From DATLGB01 sp964242305 (GTDB lineage: Bacteria; Actinomycetota; Thermoleophilia; Solirubrobacterales; Solirubrobacteraceae), in assembly GCA_964242305.1 (NCBI GenBank), contig CAXTBB010000007.1:1-64000 (forward strand): 64,000 bases of DNA. The letters run 5' to 3'. The notes below the pieces were generated by a model. The model saw only the letters and a program-made list of their open reading frames with translations. It was not told the origin of the DNA and did not search any database. Position 1 is the first letter of the stretch. Every line of letters starts with the position of its first letter. A program made the position numbers and the translations under genes. Positions 8,662 to 18,059 of the stretch are shown here, piece after piece.

Positions 8662-9763
8662 CCCGGGCGCCGTGTACCAGAGCATCTCCCTGGCTCGCGG
8701 CGTGCCGTCCACTGATCTGCTCGCCGTAGCGGCGCTGGCGGACGCTGCGCGCGAAGCGGTCCTGGCCGACCCGGGTCTCGCGCTCGGCTACGGCGCCCCG
8801 ACCGGTCACCCTGCTCTCAGCGCGTGGTTCGGCGAACTCCTCAGCGTCGACCCAGAGCGCGTGGTGCTGACGAACGGCTCTCTGCAGGCGCTGGTCTTCC
8901 TTTCGAACGAGCTCGCTGGACCTGGCGACTGGATCGCGATGGAGCAGCCGACCTACGACTTCTCCCTGCGCCAGCTCGTCTCCACCGGTGCACGCGTGGT
9001 TGGGTTGGCGGTCGACCGCGATGGTCTCGACGTCCTGGCGCTCGAGCGCGAGATCGAGTCGAACGGACCGCCCGCGTTCTGTTACACGATCCCGACCTTT
9101 CAGAACCCGACGGGAACGACGATGTCGACGGCCAAGCGCATCGCGCTCGTCGCGCTCGCGCGGACGCACTCGTTCCGGCTGATCGAGGACGACCCCTACG
9201 GCATGCTGCGGTTCGAGGGCGCACCACCACCCACGCTCTTCGCCCTCGACCCGGATCGCGTGATCCACCTGACGTCCCTGACGAAGACCGTCGCTCCCGG
9301 GCTGCGCTGCGGCGCTTGCGTGCTGCCGCCGGAACTCGTGGGACGCATCGCCGACGTCGCGCGCCACACGTACATCGCACCGGGGCACCTCGCCCAGGCG
9401 ACGGCCGCGCACTTCGTGCGCACCGCTGCCTTCCCAGCCGGGATCGCCCACACCGTCGAGCAGCTGCGGCTTCGCCGCGATCGGTTGCTCGCAGGCCTTC
9501 ACCGCCTCGGTCTCGCCTGCGAACCGCCGTCCGGTGGGTACTTCGCTTGGCTGAAGCTCGTCGACGTCTCCGCGACCGAGCTGGCGCGGACCGCGAACGG
9601 GTTTGGACTCGAAGTCGTGCCCGGCACGCGCTTCTTCATGGACGGTGGCGGCGACGATCGCCTGCGCCTGACGTGGGCGGCAGCCCGCGTCGAGGCGATC
9701 GACGAAGCAGTCCTGCGGCTCGGCCGGGCGCTTGACGCCCCCCGTCAACACGCCGTCCGCTGA
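8645..9763 (+). CDS. Class I/II PLP-dependent aminotransferase, 2-aminoadipate-type
   Basis: About 372 residues, fold type I aminotransferase resembling LysN and MocR-like stand-alone aminotransferases. Motifs: GYGAPTGHPALSAW, TNGSLQALVFL, PTFQNPTGTTMS, EDDPYGMLRFEG and the PLP lysine in SLTKTVAPGLR. The C-terminal PSGGYFAWLKL segment contacts substrate in the family. The chosen TTG at 8645 overlaps the upstream gene by 17 nt; GTG at 8672 is a plausible alternative. There is no GntR domain, so it is an enzyme, not a regulator. Substrate unknown; with RidA downstream it likely makes or consumes an enamine or imine intermediate. Confidence 0.83.
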   Translation: MPASADPGAVYQSISLARGVPSTDLLAVAALADAAREAVLADPGLALGYGAPTGHPALSAWFGELLSVDPERVVLTNGSLQALVFLSNELAGPGDWIAMEQPTYDFSLRQLVSTGARVVGLAVDRDGLDVLALEREIESNGPPAFCYTIPTFQNPTGTTMSTAKRIALVALARTHSFRLIEDDPYGMLRFEGAPPPTLFALDPDRVIHLTSLTKTVAPGLRCGACVLPPELVGRIADVARHTYIAPGHLAQATAAHFVRTAAFPAGIAHTVEQLRLRRDRLLAGLHRLGLACEPPSGGYFAWLKLVDVSATELARTANGFGLEVVPGTRFFMDGGGDDRLRLTWAAARVEAIDEAVLRLGRALDAPRQHAVR

Positions 9764-9788
9764 CATGACCCCCGAACCAGGAGAGACG

Positions 9789-10175
9789 ATGAAAGACAAG
9801 CGCGCCGTCGCGCCCACCAACGCCCCCGACCCCTACAGCGGCGGTCACTACTCGCCCGGCATCGTTGCCGGAGGCTTCGTGTTCACGTCGGGACAAGGCC
9901 CGATCGTGCCGGGCAGCAACGTCGTGTCGAAGGGGACGATCGCTCAGCAGACCCAGCTGACGATCGACAACCTCGAGAGCGTGTTGCAGGGCGCCGGCGC
10001 GACGCTCGAGCGCGTCGTCAAGGCGACGGTCTACCTCGCAGATCTCACCGATTGGGCGGCATTCAATGAGATCTGGCAGGAGCGCTTCGGCGACGTCCCG
10101 CCGGCGCGGACGACCGTGCGTGCCGACCTGCTCGAAGGCATGCGCGTGGAAGTCGACGCAATCGCCATTCTCTAG
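9789..10175 (+). CDS. ridA: RidA family enamine/imine deaminase
   Basis: A 128-residue protein of the YjgF/YER057c/UK114 family, which hydrolyses reactive enamine and imine by-products of PLP enzymes. The ATG at 9789 follows GGAGA at a good spacing; an in-frame ATG at 9765 is possible. Family features include FVFTSGQGP near residue 32, the VVKATVYLADL strand and the active-site arginine in PPARTTVRADL. It is the last gene after two PLP enzymes, matching the known biochemical partnership. Confidence 0.88.
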   Translation: MKDKRAVAPTNAPDPYSGGHYSPGIVAGGFVFTSGQGPIVPGSNVVSKGTIAQQTQLTIDNLESVLQGAGATLERVVKATVYLADLTDWAAFNEIWQERFGDVPPARTTVRADLLEGMRVEVDAIAIL

Positions 10176-10186
10176 CCGCTCGGAGA

Positions 10187-10879
10187 TCACCCGAGCACGA
10201 GCTGCCCGAGCGCGTCGGCAAGGTCGCCAGGGCAGGCTACGGCTGGTGAGTGTCCGCAATCGAGGACGATCGGCTCCACCCCGAGCCGGGTTCGCGCGGC
10301 ACGCACCTGCCACTGCGGACCGATGACGCGGTCGCGACTGCACGCGATCGCGGCGCGCGGAGTGTCCGGCCACACCTCCAACGGGGTTACTTCGACGAGC
10401 GTCCTGCTGGTCTGCGGTCGCATCCGCGCCGCGGCCGCGCGCGCGACTTCCGCCGGGCAGTCGTGGAAGAAGTACTCGAGGGCGACGGCTTCGGACAGCC
10501 CGAGCAGCCCGTCGTCGCGCTCGAGCCAGCTGAAGCCCGGGGGCGCCATGTCGGGCTCCGCGAGGAACTGGTCGTCGAGGCTCACGCCGGGCTTCGGCAG
10601 CACGGCGGCGATGAAGATGAGCTGAGCGACGGGGCGCTCCGAAGCGACGATCGGGATCGTCAGTCCCCCGGCGGAATGCCCGACCAGGATCGCGGAGTCG
10701 TCGATCTCGGCCATGGCGTCGATCACCGCTCTCGCGTTCGCAGCAGCACCAGCGGCGAGCTGGTCACTCGGAAGGTCGGGGGCAAGCGTCTGGTGTCCGC
10801 GACCGTCGAGAATCTCGCGCACGCGATCGAAGGCCCAGCCTCCATGCCAGTGCCCGTGGACGAAGACGAAGGACGACAT
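10187..10879 (-). CDS. Alpha/beta hydrolase (HNL/MES-like)
   Basis: About 230 residues beginning MSSFVFVHGHWHGGW, where HGHWHGG is the oxyanion loop. The nucleophile is serine in VGHSAGG, the acid is likely Asp in SRDRVIGP, and the base is His in DCGHSP. This pattern matches the small plant-like esterase and hydroxynitrile lyase family often found in actinobacteria. In-frame ATGs exist upstream at 10891 and further; 10879 is chosen because the family starts right before the first strand. It converges on ridA and diverges from the ABC operon at 11050. Substrate unknown. Confidence 0.8.
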   Translation of the reverse strand: MSSFVFVHGHWHGGWAFDRVREILDGRGHQTLAPDLPSDQLAAGAAANARAVIDAMAEIDDSAILVGHSAGGLTIPIVASERPVAQLIFIAAVLPKPGVSLDDQFLAEPDMAPPGFSWLERDDGLLGLSEAVALEYFFHDCPAEVARAAAARMRPQTSRTLVEVTPLEVWPDTPRAAIACSRDRVIGPQWQVRAARTRLGVEPIVLDCGHSPAVACPGDLADALGQLVLG

Positions 10880-11049
10880 GGGCCGCACCATAAGACGCAG
10901 GCACGGTCGAACCGACGGTCTGTCTCCCATGCAAGACACTTCGCGCGGAAGGGGCTGTCGGAGGCCCCGGGCCGCCGACATAGTGCTCCCGACGGAGGTT
11001 CCGCTCCGCCAGGGGCGGCGACCACGAAAGCGAAGAACAAGGAGTGGCT

Positions 11050-11976
11050 ATGCGATCAGCACGCAACGGACGTCGTGGAAGCCGGGCCTTCGCCGCATGG
11101 GCGTGCGTCGCCACCGTCGTAGGGGCCCTTTCGGCGTGCGGGAACGCCGACAAGCCCGCAGCGTCGGCCAAAGGCCCGAAGGGGCACGGTCCAGCGTCGC
11201 TTGTCCCGGCGGACGTTCGTGCCTCGGGCAAGATCGTCGTAGGCACGAACATCCCGTTCAAGCCGATGGAGTACTTCGGAGCGGACGGCAAATCCTTCAC
11301 CGGCGCCGACATCGACCTCATCAGAGCCATCGCCAAGGGGCTCGGACTCAAGGCCGAGATCAAGAACATGGCCTATGACGGGCTCATCCCCGCCGTCGCC
11401 AGCAGCCGTCTCAACGTGCTCATGTCCGGGACGGGTGACTTCACCGATCGACAGAAGAAGATCGACTTCGTCGACTACTTGAACGCCAGCGTCCGAGTCG
11501 TCATGACCAAGCAGTACGCGTCCGCGCAGTCCGACCTCGTCCTCTGCGGCCTGACCATGGCCGTACAGGCCGGAACCGTCCAGGTCACCGCGGCGAAGCA
11601 GGGGTCCAAGCGCTGCACGGCAGCCGGGAAGCCCGCCATCAAGATCAAGACGTTCCCCGAGGACGCGCAGGCTGCCCTGGCGCTGAAGAGCGGACGGGTG
11701 CAAGCGCACTCCACCGACGGTCCGATCGCCGCGCTGGAAGCGAAGAGCATCGGGGGCGTGGCCAAGTTCCCCGACTTCCTGAAGACGCCGATTTTGTACG
11801 GGATCGGCATCGACAAGACCAAGCCCGGCCTGACGCGTGCGATCGCGGCTCAGCTCAACGTCCTGATCAAGAACGGGACCTACAAGCAGATCCTGCGTCG
11901 CTACGACCTCCAGGATCTGGCGCTGAGCAACGCGACGGTCAACGGCGCGAAGGTGTCATCCTCCGCGATCTCGTGA
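11050..11976 (+). CDS. Amino-acid ABC transporter substrate-binding lipoprotein
   Basis: A 308-residue lipoprotein starting at ATG 11050, right after AAGGAG. The signal peptide ends in the lipobox LSAC followed by a low-complexity linker. The mature domain is type II periplasmic (SBP_bac_3): KIVVGTNIPFKPMEYFG, GADIDLIRAIAKGLG, YDGLIPAVASSRLNVLMSG and the FTDRQKKIDFVDYL motif that contacts the ligand. Two cysteines in the second lobe (LVLCG, SKRCTA) could form a disulfide. It is the first gene of a four-gene operon (binding protein, permease, ATPase, flavoenzyme). The flavoenzyme suggests a D-amino acid or similar amine ligand. Confidence 0.9.
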   Translation: MRSARNGRRGSRAFAAWACVATVVGALSACGNADKPAASAKGPKGHGPASLVPADVRASGKIVVGTNIPFKPMEYFGADGKSFTGADIDLIRAIAKGLGLKAEIKNMAYDGLIPAVASSRLNVLMSGTGDFTDRQKKIDFVDYLNASVRVVMTKQYASAQSDLVLCGLTMAVQAGTVQVTAAKQGSKRCTAAGKPAIKIKTFPEDAQAALALKSGRVQAHSTDGPIAALEAKSIGGVAKFPDFLKTPILYGIGIDKTKPGLTRAIAAQLNVLIKNGTYKQILRRYDLQDLALSNATVNGAKVSSSAIS

Positions 11977-12938
11977 GCGGAGCAGGGGCAGGCCATTCCG
12001 AGCAGGCCGCTCGATCGGATGGCGTAGCGGCGGGCGAGCTCATCAGAGCTTCGCCCGCGCGCTACCCGGGCCGGTGGGTCGTCGGGGCGATCGCCCTTCT
12101 CATCGCGGCGCTCCTCGTCCGTGCCGTCGTCCTGTCACCGAACGTCGACTGGCACGTGGTCGGTCACTACCTCACGTACCACACCATCCTCTTGGGGCTG
12201 AGGTTGACGCTGTGGCTCACCTTCGTCTCGATGGCGATAGGGATCGTGGGCGGGGTCCTGCTGGCAGTGATGCGCCTCTCCGCCAACCCGGTGCTCAGGG
12301 TCATCAGCTGGATCTACGTGTGGTTCTTCCGGGGCACTCCGCTCCTGATCCAGATCATCTTCTGGTTCAACATCAGCCTGCTGTTCCCGGTTGTCCGGCT
12401 CAAGATCCCGGGCACTGGCTTTGGCTTTGCCGAGTACACCAACACGCTCATCAGCGCGACGAGTGCGGCGATCCTCGCGCTCGGCCTCAACGAGGCCGCG
12501 TACATGGCGGAGATCGTCAGGGGCGGGATCGCGTCGGTCGATCCAGGGCAGCAAGAAGCCGCGTCGTCAATAGGACTGAGCCGCCGGCAGACGTATCGGA
12601 TGATCATCCTGCCGCAGGCCATCCGCTCGATCATCCCGCCGACCGGCAACCAGTTCATCACCATGCTCAAGGGCACGTCGCTCGTCAGCGCGATCGGTGC
12701 CCGCGAGCTGCTCACCGCCAGCCAGCAGATCTACTCCCAGAACTTCGAGACCATCGCCCTGCTGATCGTCGCGTCGCTGTGGTACCTGCTGCTCACGAGC
12801 ATTCAGACTGTCCTCCAGGGCGTCCTCGAGCGACGTTTCGACGTGTCGCTCCGGACACGCACGGAGAGCATCCCGCGCAGAGCGTGGAACTGGCTGCAAG
12901 CCCGCCGCAATCCGATCTCCAACGTGAGTGAGTGGTAG
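11973..12938 (+). CDS. Amino-acid ABC transporter permease
   Basis: 321 residues, GTG start overlapping the upstream stop. HisM/GlnP-type permease with several membrane helices, the WFFRGTPLLIQIIFWF segment typical of polar amino-acid systems, and the EAA coupling loop QQEAASSIGLSRRQTYRMIILPQA. An extended 45-residue cytoplasmic N-terminus and a basic C-terminal tail are longer than usual. There is only one permease gene, so a homodimeric channel is expected. Confidence 0.92.
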   Translation: MSGAGAGHSEQAARSDGVAAGELIRASPARYPGRWVVGAIALLIAALLVRAVVLSPNVDWHVVGHYLTYHTILLGLRLTLWLTFVSMAIGIVGGVLLAVMRLSANPVLRVISWIYVWFFRGTPLLIQIIFWFNISLLFPVVRLKIPGTGFGFAEYTNTLISATSAAILALGLNEAAYMAEIVRGGIASVDPGQQEAASSIGLSRRQTYRMIILPQAIRSIIPPTGNQFITMLKGTSLVSAIGARELLTASQQIYSQNFETIALLIVASLWYLLLTSIQTVLQGVLERRFDVSLRTRTESIPRRAWNWLQARRNPISNVSEW

Positions 12939-12945
12939 GACCAGG

Positions 12946-13713
12946 ATGCCCAACGCAGTGGAGATCCGACACGTCTACAAGCGATTCGGGGCGACGGTCG
13001 TCCTGAGAGACGTCAGCTTGGACGTCGCTGAGGGCGAGGTGGTCTGCCTGCTCGGACCGTCGGGGTCGGGCAAGACAACGCTCCTGAGGAGCATCAACCA
13101 CCTCGAACGCGTCGACGCCGGCGAGATCCGGGTCGGCGGCAAGCTCGTGGGCTACGAGCACCACAACGGCAGGTTGCGCGAGCTCAAGGAAAAGGCCATC
13201 GCACTCGACCGCCGCCGCACGACCATGGTCTTCCAGCACTTCAACCTCTTCCCGAACCTGACGGCACTGGACAACGTCGCCATCGGCCCGTGGAAGGTTG
13301 GAAAGACGCCGAAGGCTCAGGCTCGTACCGAGGCGCGTGACCTCCTCGCCCAAGTCGGCCTCGCAGAGCGCGCGGACGCCTATCCCAAGCAGATGTCCGG
13401 GGGGCAACAGCAGCGGGTCGCGATCGCTCGCGCCCTGGCCATGCGCCCGGACGTGATCTTGTTCGACGAGCCGACGTCGGCCCTCGACCCCGAGCTCGTC
13501 GGGGAGGTTCTGAAGGTCGTCCGAGACCTGGCCGACCGCGGCATGACCATGATCGTCGTCACGCACGAGATCGGCTTTGCACGAGATCTCGCGGATCGGG
13601 TGGTCGTCATGATGGACGGCACGGTCGTCGAGCAGGGCGGCCCGAAACAGGTGCTGGACGCGCCGGCCGACGCTCGAACCGCCAAGTTCCTCGGCACGGT
13701 CCAGGCGGCATGA
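12946..13713 (+). CDS. Amino-acid ABC transporter ATP-binding protein
   Basis: 255 residues from ATG 12946, preceded by a GGTAGGA ribosome site; GTG 12928 would overlap the permease. All ABC motifs are intact: Walker A GPSGSGKTT, Q-loop MVFQHFNLFPNLT, signature MSGGQQQRVAIARAL, Walker B VILFDEPTSALD and H-loop VTHEI. An insertion between the signature of Walker A and the Q-loop (GYEHHNGRLRELKEKAIA) is seen in some actinobacterial members. Completes the importer with the two preceding genes. Confidence 0.93.
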   Translation: MPNAVEIRHVYKRFGATVVLRDVSLDVAEGEVVCLLGPSGSGKTTLLRSINHLERVDAGEIRVGGKLVGYEHHNGRLRELKEKAIALDRRRTTMVFQHFNLFPNLTALDNVAIGPWKVGKTPKAQARTEARDLLAQVGLAERADAYPKQMSGGQQQRVAIARALAMRPDVILFDEPTSALDPELVGEVLKVVRDLADRGMTMIVVTHEIGFARDLADRVVVMMDGTVVEQGGPKQVLDAPADARTAKFLGTVQAA

Positions 13714-15029
13714 CGTCGCGTTCGACCGCGTCTGGGCGGCCCAGACGGCCAGACGTCCTGGTCATCGGGGGCGGGGTGGCCGGGGTGACCACCGCCTACG
13801 AGCTGGCCCAGCGGGGTGCCTCCGTGTCGCTCATCGAACGCGGGACCGAACTGGCGTGGGCGTGCTCGTCTGGCAATGCCGGTTACGTGACCTGGACCCA
13901 CGCCGTGCCGATCGCGAATCCCACCGCCCTCAAGCAGGGCCTGAAATGGATGTGGCAACCCGAGTCGCCGTTCTACGTGCGACCCCGGCTCGCCATCCTG
14001 CCGTGGCTCTCGCGGTTTGCCGCCGCATCCTCTCCCGCTCGCGCCGCCGCCGGCGCCGAGACCTTCGCAGAGCTGTCGCGAGCGGGGGTCGCCAAGCACG
14101 CGGAATTCAGTGAGCTCGGCCTCGACACAGGCTACGAGCGTCGGGGCATTCTCGAGGTCTACGACGAGCCCGCTTCTCTCGAAGCCGGCCGCGCCGAGAT
14201 CGCGCTGCGCGCGAAATTCGGCCAAGGCGGTGAGTTGCTCGACGGTCGTGGCGTCCGCGACATCGAGCCTTCGTTGGCAGCAGGCTTCCTCGGCGGAGCC
14301 TTCTATCCCGAAGAGGCTCACTGCGACCCCTTGAAGTTCGTCACCGCGGTGGGCGCCGCCGCCGCCGACCTCGGAGTGGCGATTCACTGTCGGACCGAAG
14401 CCCTCGCCATCGCGTCGCAACACGGACGCGTTTCCGAAGTCACCACGAACGACGGGACCTGGCACCCAGACGAGCTGGTGCTCGCCACCGGGGCATGGTC
14501 ACCGCTTCTGGCGCGCGACCTCGGGCTGAACCTGCCGGTCGAGGGAGCCAAGGGCTATCACGTCGAGTTCCCGTCTTCTGACCTCACACCGCAACTGCCC
14601 GTCTTCCTCTACGACTCGAAGGTCGCGGTGACGCCTTACCCAGGTCGCGTGCGGTTCTCGGGCACGCTCGAACTCGACGGGTTGGACCTGCGGATCGATC
14701 CGCGGCGGGTCGACGCCATCGCCGCAGCCGGCGTGCGCGCGTTTCCGGGCGTCGGTGGAACGCCGCGAACCCGTACGTGGCGCGGCCTGCGCCCGGCCTC
14801 CCCGGACGGACTGCCGATCGTGGGACGAGTCAAACAGCTCGCCAACGCCACGCTGGTGACCGGCCATGGCCAAGCGGGCATCACGGTCGCTCCCGCGACC
14901 GCGCAGTTGGCGGCGGAGATCATCGGCGGCACCTCGCCCTCGTTCGACCCGCACCCCTTCGATCCACACCGGTTCGGTCTCACTGCCCAGGCTCGAGCCC
15001 TGCGATCGTGGCGAGGCGCACCCGTCTGA
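13710..15029 (+). CDS. FAD-dependent oxidoreductase, D-amino-acid dehydrogenase-like
   Basis: 439 residues; ATG overlaps the ATPase stop. The N-terminal dinucleotide-binding motif VLVIGGGVAGVTTAYELAQRG binds FAD, followed by SSGNAGYVTWTHAVPIANPT as in DadA. The C-terminal TRTWRGLRPASPDGLPIVGR and VTGHGQAGITVAPATAQL segments are the conserved FAD-cap and ADP-binding parts of DAO-family enzymes. It probably oxidises an amine or D-amino acid brought in by the co-transcribed importer, feeding electrons to the respiratory chain. Exact substrate unknown. Confidence 0.85.
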   Translation: MTSRSTASGRPRRPDVLVIGGGVAGVTTAYELAQRGASVSLIERGTELAWACSSGNAGYVTWTHAVPIANPTALKQGLKWMWQPESPFYVRPRLAILPWLSRFAAASSPARAAAGAETFAELSRAGVAKHAEFSELGLDTGYERRGILEVYDEPASLEAGRAEIALRAKFGQGGELLDGRGVRDIEPSLAAGFLGGAFYPEEAHCDPLKFVTAVGAAAADLGVAIHCRTEALAIASQHGRVSEVTTNDGTWHPDELVLATGAWSPLLARDLGLNLPVEGAKGYHVEFPSSDLTPQLPVFLYDSKVAVTPYPGRVRFSGTLELDGLDLRIDPRRVDAIAAAGVRAFPGVGGTPRTRTWRGLRPASPDGLPIVGRVKQLANATLVTGHGQAGITVAPATAQLAAEIIGGTSPSFDPHPFDPHRFGLTAQARALRSWRGAPV

Positions 15030-15051
15030 GAGACGCCTGCCGTGACGTGAA

Positions 15052-15849
15052 TTATGCGACGAGGTCCGGGACGCTGTGCAGGCGGTTCCGCGGTCCCAAC
15101 AATTCCGTGAGACGACCGGCAGCCTCGCAAACGTGCCCGGCCACCATCTCGATCTGTGCGTCCGTGTGCTGGCCGGCGACGAACGTCACCCCGACGCCGG
15201 CGAGGGGATAGCCGTCCGCGGTGCGAGCGGCGGCGGCGAGACATGCGATCCCGCTGGTCGTGAGCCCGACCTCGTAGGCGTAACCCCGGGTGCGGACGGC
15301 GGCCAGTTCGCGCACCAAAGTGCCGACCGTCACGGGGCCACGGGTCGTCCGGCGAACCAGGGGCGGCTTGGCGTAGACCGCACGCAGTTGCGGGGACGAG
15401 AGGTGGGCGAGCATGGACCTGCCGACCGCGGTCAGGTGGGCGGGCAGTCGCACGCCGACGTCACTAACGAGACGGACGTGACCGGTTGGCGACTCCTCCT
15501 TCTCGAGGTACATGACATCTTGGCCATGCAGGACCGCGAGATGGCTCGTCATCTCCGTGGCCGCAGACAGCTGCTCGAGCAGGGGACGACCGAGACGCTG
15601 CAGGGGCGCCGAGCGCAGGTACGCCGACCCCGCCTCGAACGCCGCCGACCCGAGGCCCCACGCGTGGTCGGCCTCGTAGTAGATGACCCAGCCGCGGTCC
15701 TTCATGACATTCAGGAGGTGATGCGCGGAGCTCTTCGGGATCTCGCACACGCGCGCGATCGTCATGGTCGGCACGGGCCGTAGATGCGCGGCCAGCAGGG
15801 ACAGGACGTCAAGGGTGCGCTCAGCGGACTTCACCGTGCTGCTCGTCAT
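15052..15849 (-). CDS. IclR family transcriptional regulator
   Basis: About 265 residues from ATG 15849 (MTSSTVKSAERTLDVLSLLA), with an N-terminal winged helix (residues about 8-65) and a C-terminal IclR effector domain (ending GVGVTFVAGQHTDAQIEMVA). The frame is open further upstream but nothing there looks like a domain. It converges with the importer/flavoenzyme operon (22 nt apart), which it may regulate; a binding site was not identified. Confidence 0.87.
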   Translation of the reverse strand: MTSSTVKSAERTLDVLSLLAAHLRPVPTMTIARVCEIPKSSAHHLLNVMKDRGWVIYYEADHAWGLGSAAFEAGSAYLRSAPLQRLGRPLLEQLSAATEMTSHLAVLHGQDVMYLEKEESPTGHVRLVSDVGVRLPAHLTAVGRSMLAHLSSPQLRAVYAKPPLVRRTTRGPVTVGTLVRELAAVRTRGYAYEVGLTTSGIACLAAAARTADGYPLAGVGVTFVAGQHTDAQIEMVAGHVCEAAGRLTELLGPRNRLHSVPDLVA

Positions 15850-16016
15850 CGCTCGGTGATCGTACGGGCGCGGAGGCCTCGCACGCAAGCCATGGTCTTG
15901 GCATGCGTCTGCCTGCCCAGACGCCAGTCTGAGCGCCCACGTCGCCGTGAGTCCGCGCGACGGAGCAACGCGGAGTGCACGGCGCGCAAGCTGCAACGCA
16001 CCCGGCGACGATCTCC

Positions 16017-17306
16017 TCAGATCGCCTCAGGCAGGGAGATGGTGAACAGGGCGCCCGCTCCGGGGGTGCTCGTGACGACGACCTCGCCGCCCATCGCGGT
16101 CGTGAGCTCGCGGACAAGCGCGAGGCCCAGGCCGGTCCCGTCGCTGCGATCGGTTCCGTAGCGATCGTGCAAGTAGAAGCGCTCGAAGGCGCGCGGGAGG
16201 TCTTCGGGGGCGATTCCCGGTCCGTCGTCGCGGACCGTGATGGCCGCTTCCGCCGCAGCCACGTGGACAGTGCCGCCGGCCGGCGTCACGCGCAGTGCGT
16301 TCTCCACGAGGTTGCCGACCACCTGCAGCAGGCGGCCCCCATCGGCAGTGGCCGCGCCCGCCCCCGGGTCGGCGTGCAGGACAACGCCGAGTTCCCGTGC
16401 GCGGGGGGCCTGGCGCTCGACGACCTGCGCGACGACGGCGGCGAGATCCACCGGCGCCGGTACGACGGCGAACTCGCTCCGCTCCAGGCGGGCGAGCTCG
16501 AGCAGGTCTCCGACCAGGCGCTCGAGCCGTGCCGCCTCCGCACCGATCACGGTGGCGGCCTCGAGCGGTTCGACGGCCCCGTCGGCGAGGCCCTCGGCCC
16601 AACCGCGAACGGCGGTCACGGGGCTCTTGAGCTCGTGTGACACGGACATGAGGAAGGCCCGGTCGGCCTCCCGGGCCGCCGAGAGATCCGCCGCCATGCG
16701 GTTGAAGGATGCCGAGAGGTCGGCGATCTCGCGCGGGCCCCCGACCGGGACACGGGCGTCCCCTGCTCCGCTCGCAACGGCCGTGGTCGCGGCCGAGAGG
16801 CGCGCCACCGGCGCGGCGAGACGGCGCGACAGCAGCAGCGCGAGCAGGGCGGCGACGCCCGCGCCACCGGCACCGGCGAGCAGAAGGCTGGTGAGGAACG
16901 GTCGCCAGTCGCTGGCGGCGAGCCCGGCTTCGCGCACCAGGACCACGGAGCCCTCCGGAGTCTGGCGCGCGGAGTACAGCAACGAGCCGAACCGGCCGTT
17001 GCCCTCGGCCGCGTGGGAGGCGAAGAAGCGCCGGATCGCGACCGCGAAGCCGGGCGGCGACGGTGTCACCGTGCCTTCGTTCTGGAGGAAGAGTCGCACG
17101 AACGGCGGTGGGCCGCCCGCGAGCGGTCCGCGGCGTTGTGAGGACGCAGCCTGGAGCGCGTCGGCCTGGCGGGCGAGGGTCGTGCGGACCTGGTCCTCGA
17201 CCCGGTGGCGGACCAGGATGCCGGCGACGACGACCGTGAGGACGGTCGCGGTCACCGAAGCGAGTGCAAGCCAAGCCAATAGGTGCGTGCGCAGGCTGCG
17301 CGTCAC
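16017..17306 (-). CDS. Two-component sensor histidine kinase
   Basis: 429 residues, GTG start overlapping the response-regulator stop. An N-terminal membrane helix (ALASVTATVLTVVVAGILV), an extracytoplasmic region of about 100 residues, a second helix rich in Ala/Leu near residue 140, HAMP, then the phospho-acceptor motif FLMSVSHELKSPVTAVRGW and an ATPase domain with NLVENALRVTP, DDGPGI and GTGLGLALVREL. Classical EnvZ-like architecture. Signal unknown. The divergent secreted-protein genes at 18060-18970 are candidate targets. Confidence 0.93.
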   Translation of the reverse strand: MTRSLRTHLLAWLALASVTATVLTVVVAGILVRHRVEDQVRTTLARQADALQAASSQRRGPLAGGPPPFVRLFLQNEGTVTPSPPGFAVAIRRFFASHAAEGNGRFGSLLYSARQTPEGSVVLVREAGLAASDWRPFLTSLLLAGAGGAGVAALLALLLSRRLAAPVARLSAATTAVASGAGDARVPVGGPREIADLSASFNRMAADLSAAREADRAFLMSVSHELKSPVTAVRGWAEGLADGAVEPLEAATVIGAEAARLERLVGDLLELARLERSEFAVVPAPVDLAAVVAQVVERQAPRARELGVVLHADPGAGAATADGGRLLQVVGNLVENALRVTPAGGTVHVAAAEAAITVRDDGPGIAPEDLPRAFERFYLHDRYGTDRSDGTGLGLALVRELTTAMGGEVVVTSTPGAGALFTISLPEAI

Positions 17307-17959
17307 GGGACCAGCTTGTATCCCGCGCCGCGCACCGTCTGGATCAGGCCGGGAGCGGCAAGCTTCTTACGCAACTGCGCCATGTGGGTGTCGACCGTCC
17401 GCGTCTCGCCGGGCGCGACGAACCCCCAGACGCATTCGAGCAACAGGTCGCGTGAGACGACCGTCCCGGCGTGCTCGAGCAGGAACGCGAGCAAGTCGAA
17501 CTCGCGCGCGGTGAGATCGAGCTCGGTGCCGTCGAGGCGCGCCTCGCGGGCGGCGCGCGACACGGTGAGCCTCCCCGCCGAGAGGACATCGTCGCGGTGC
17601 CGGTCGGAGCGGCGCAGCACCGCCTTGACGCGGGCGACGAGCTCGCGGGGGGAGAACGGCTTGGCGATGTAATCGTCGGCTCCGAGCTCGAGGCCTGCGA
17701 CCCGGTCAGCCTCCCCGTCGCGAGCGGTGAGCATGATCACCGGCACCGCCCCGCCGATCCGGCGGCAGACCTCCAGGCCGTCCATGTCCGGAAGCCCGAT
17801 GTCGAGCACGACGAGGCTGACCGCGTGGCGCGGCAGCTCGGCTAGCGCCGCCTCACCCGACCGGACCCAGACGACGCCGTAGCCATCACGGCGCAGATAG
17901 GTCTGCACGAGCGCGCCGATGCTGGCCTCGTCCTCCACCAGCAGCACCGTCGAGGGCAT
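17303..17959 (-). CDS. OmpR/PhoB-type response regulator
   Basis: 218 residues. Receiver domain with acidic pocket (VEDE), phospho-acceptor Asp in VVLDIGLPDMDGLEV, and ADDYIAKPFSPREL containing the conserved lysine. The C-terminal winged helix ends VRGAGYKLVP. First gene of a two-gene operon with its kinase; about 100 nt separate it from the divergently transcribed gene at 18060. Confidence 0.94.
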   Translation of the reverse strand: MPSTVLLVEDEASIGALVQTYLRRDGYGVVWVRSGEAALAELPRHAVSLVVLDIGLPDMDGLEVCRRIGGAVPVIMLTARDGEADRVAGLELGADDYIAKPFSPRELVARVKAVLRRSDRHRDDVLSAGRLTVSRAAREARLDGTELDLTAREFDLLAFLLEHAGTVVSRDLLLECVWGFVAPGETRTVDTHMAQLRKKLAAPGLIQTVRGAGYKLVP

Positions 17960-18059
17960 CGCGCCAGCCTACGCAGCCCCGACCCGCCCGCCGAACTTCT
18001 CACACAACCCTGACATTCAGCTTGCCCTCACCGAACACGGCTGGCGCACATTGACCAGC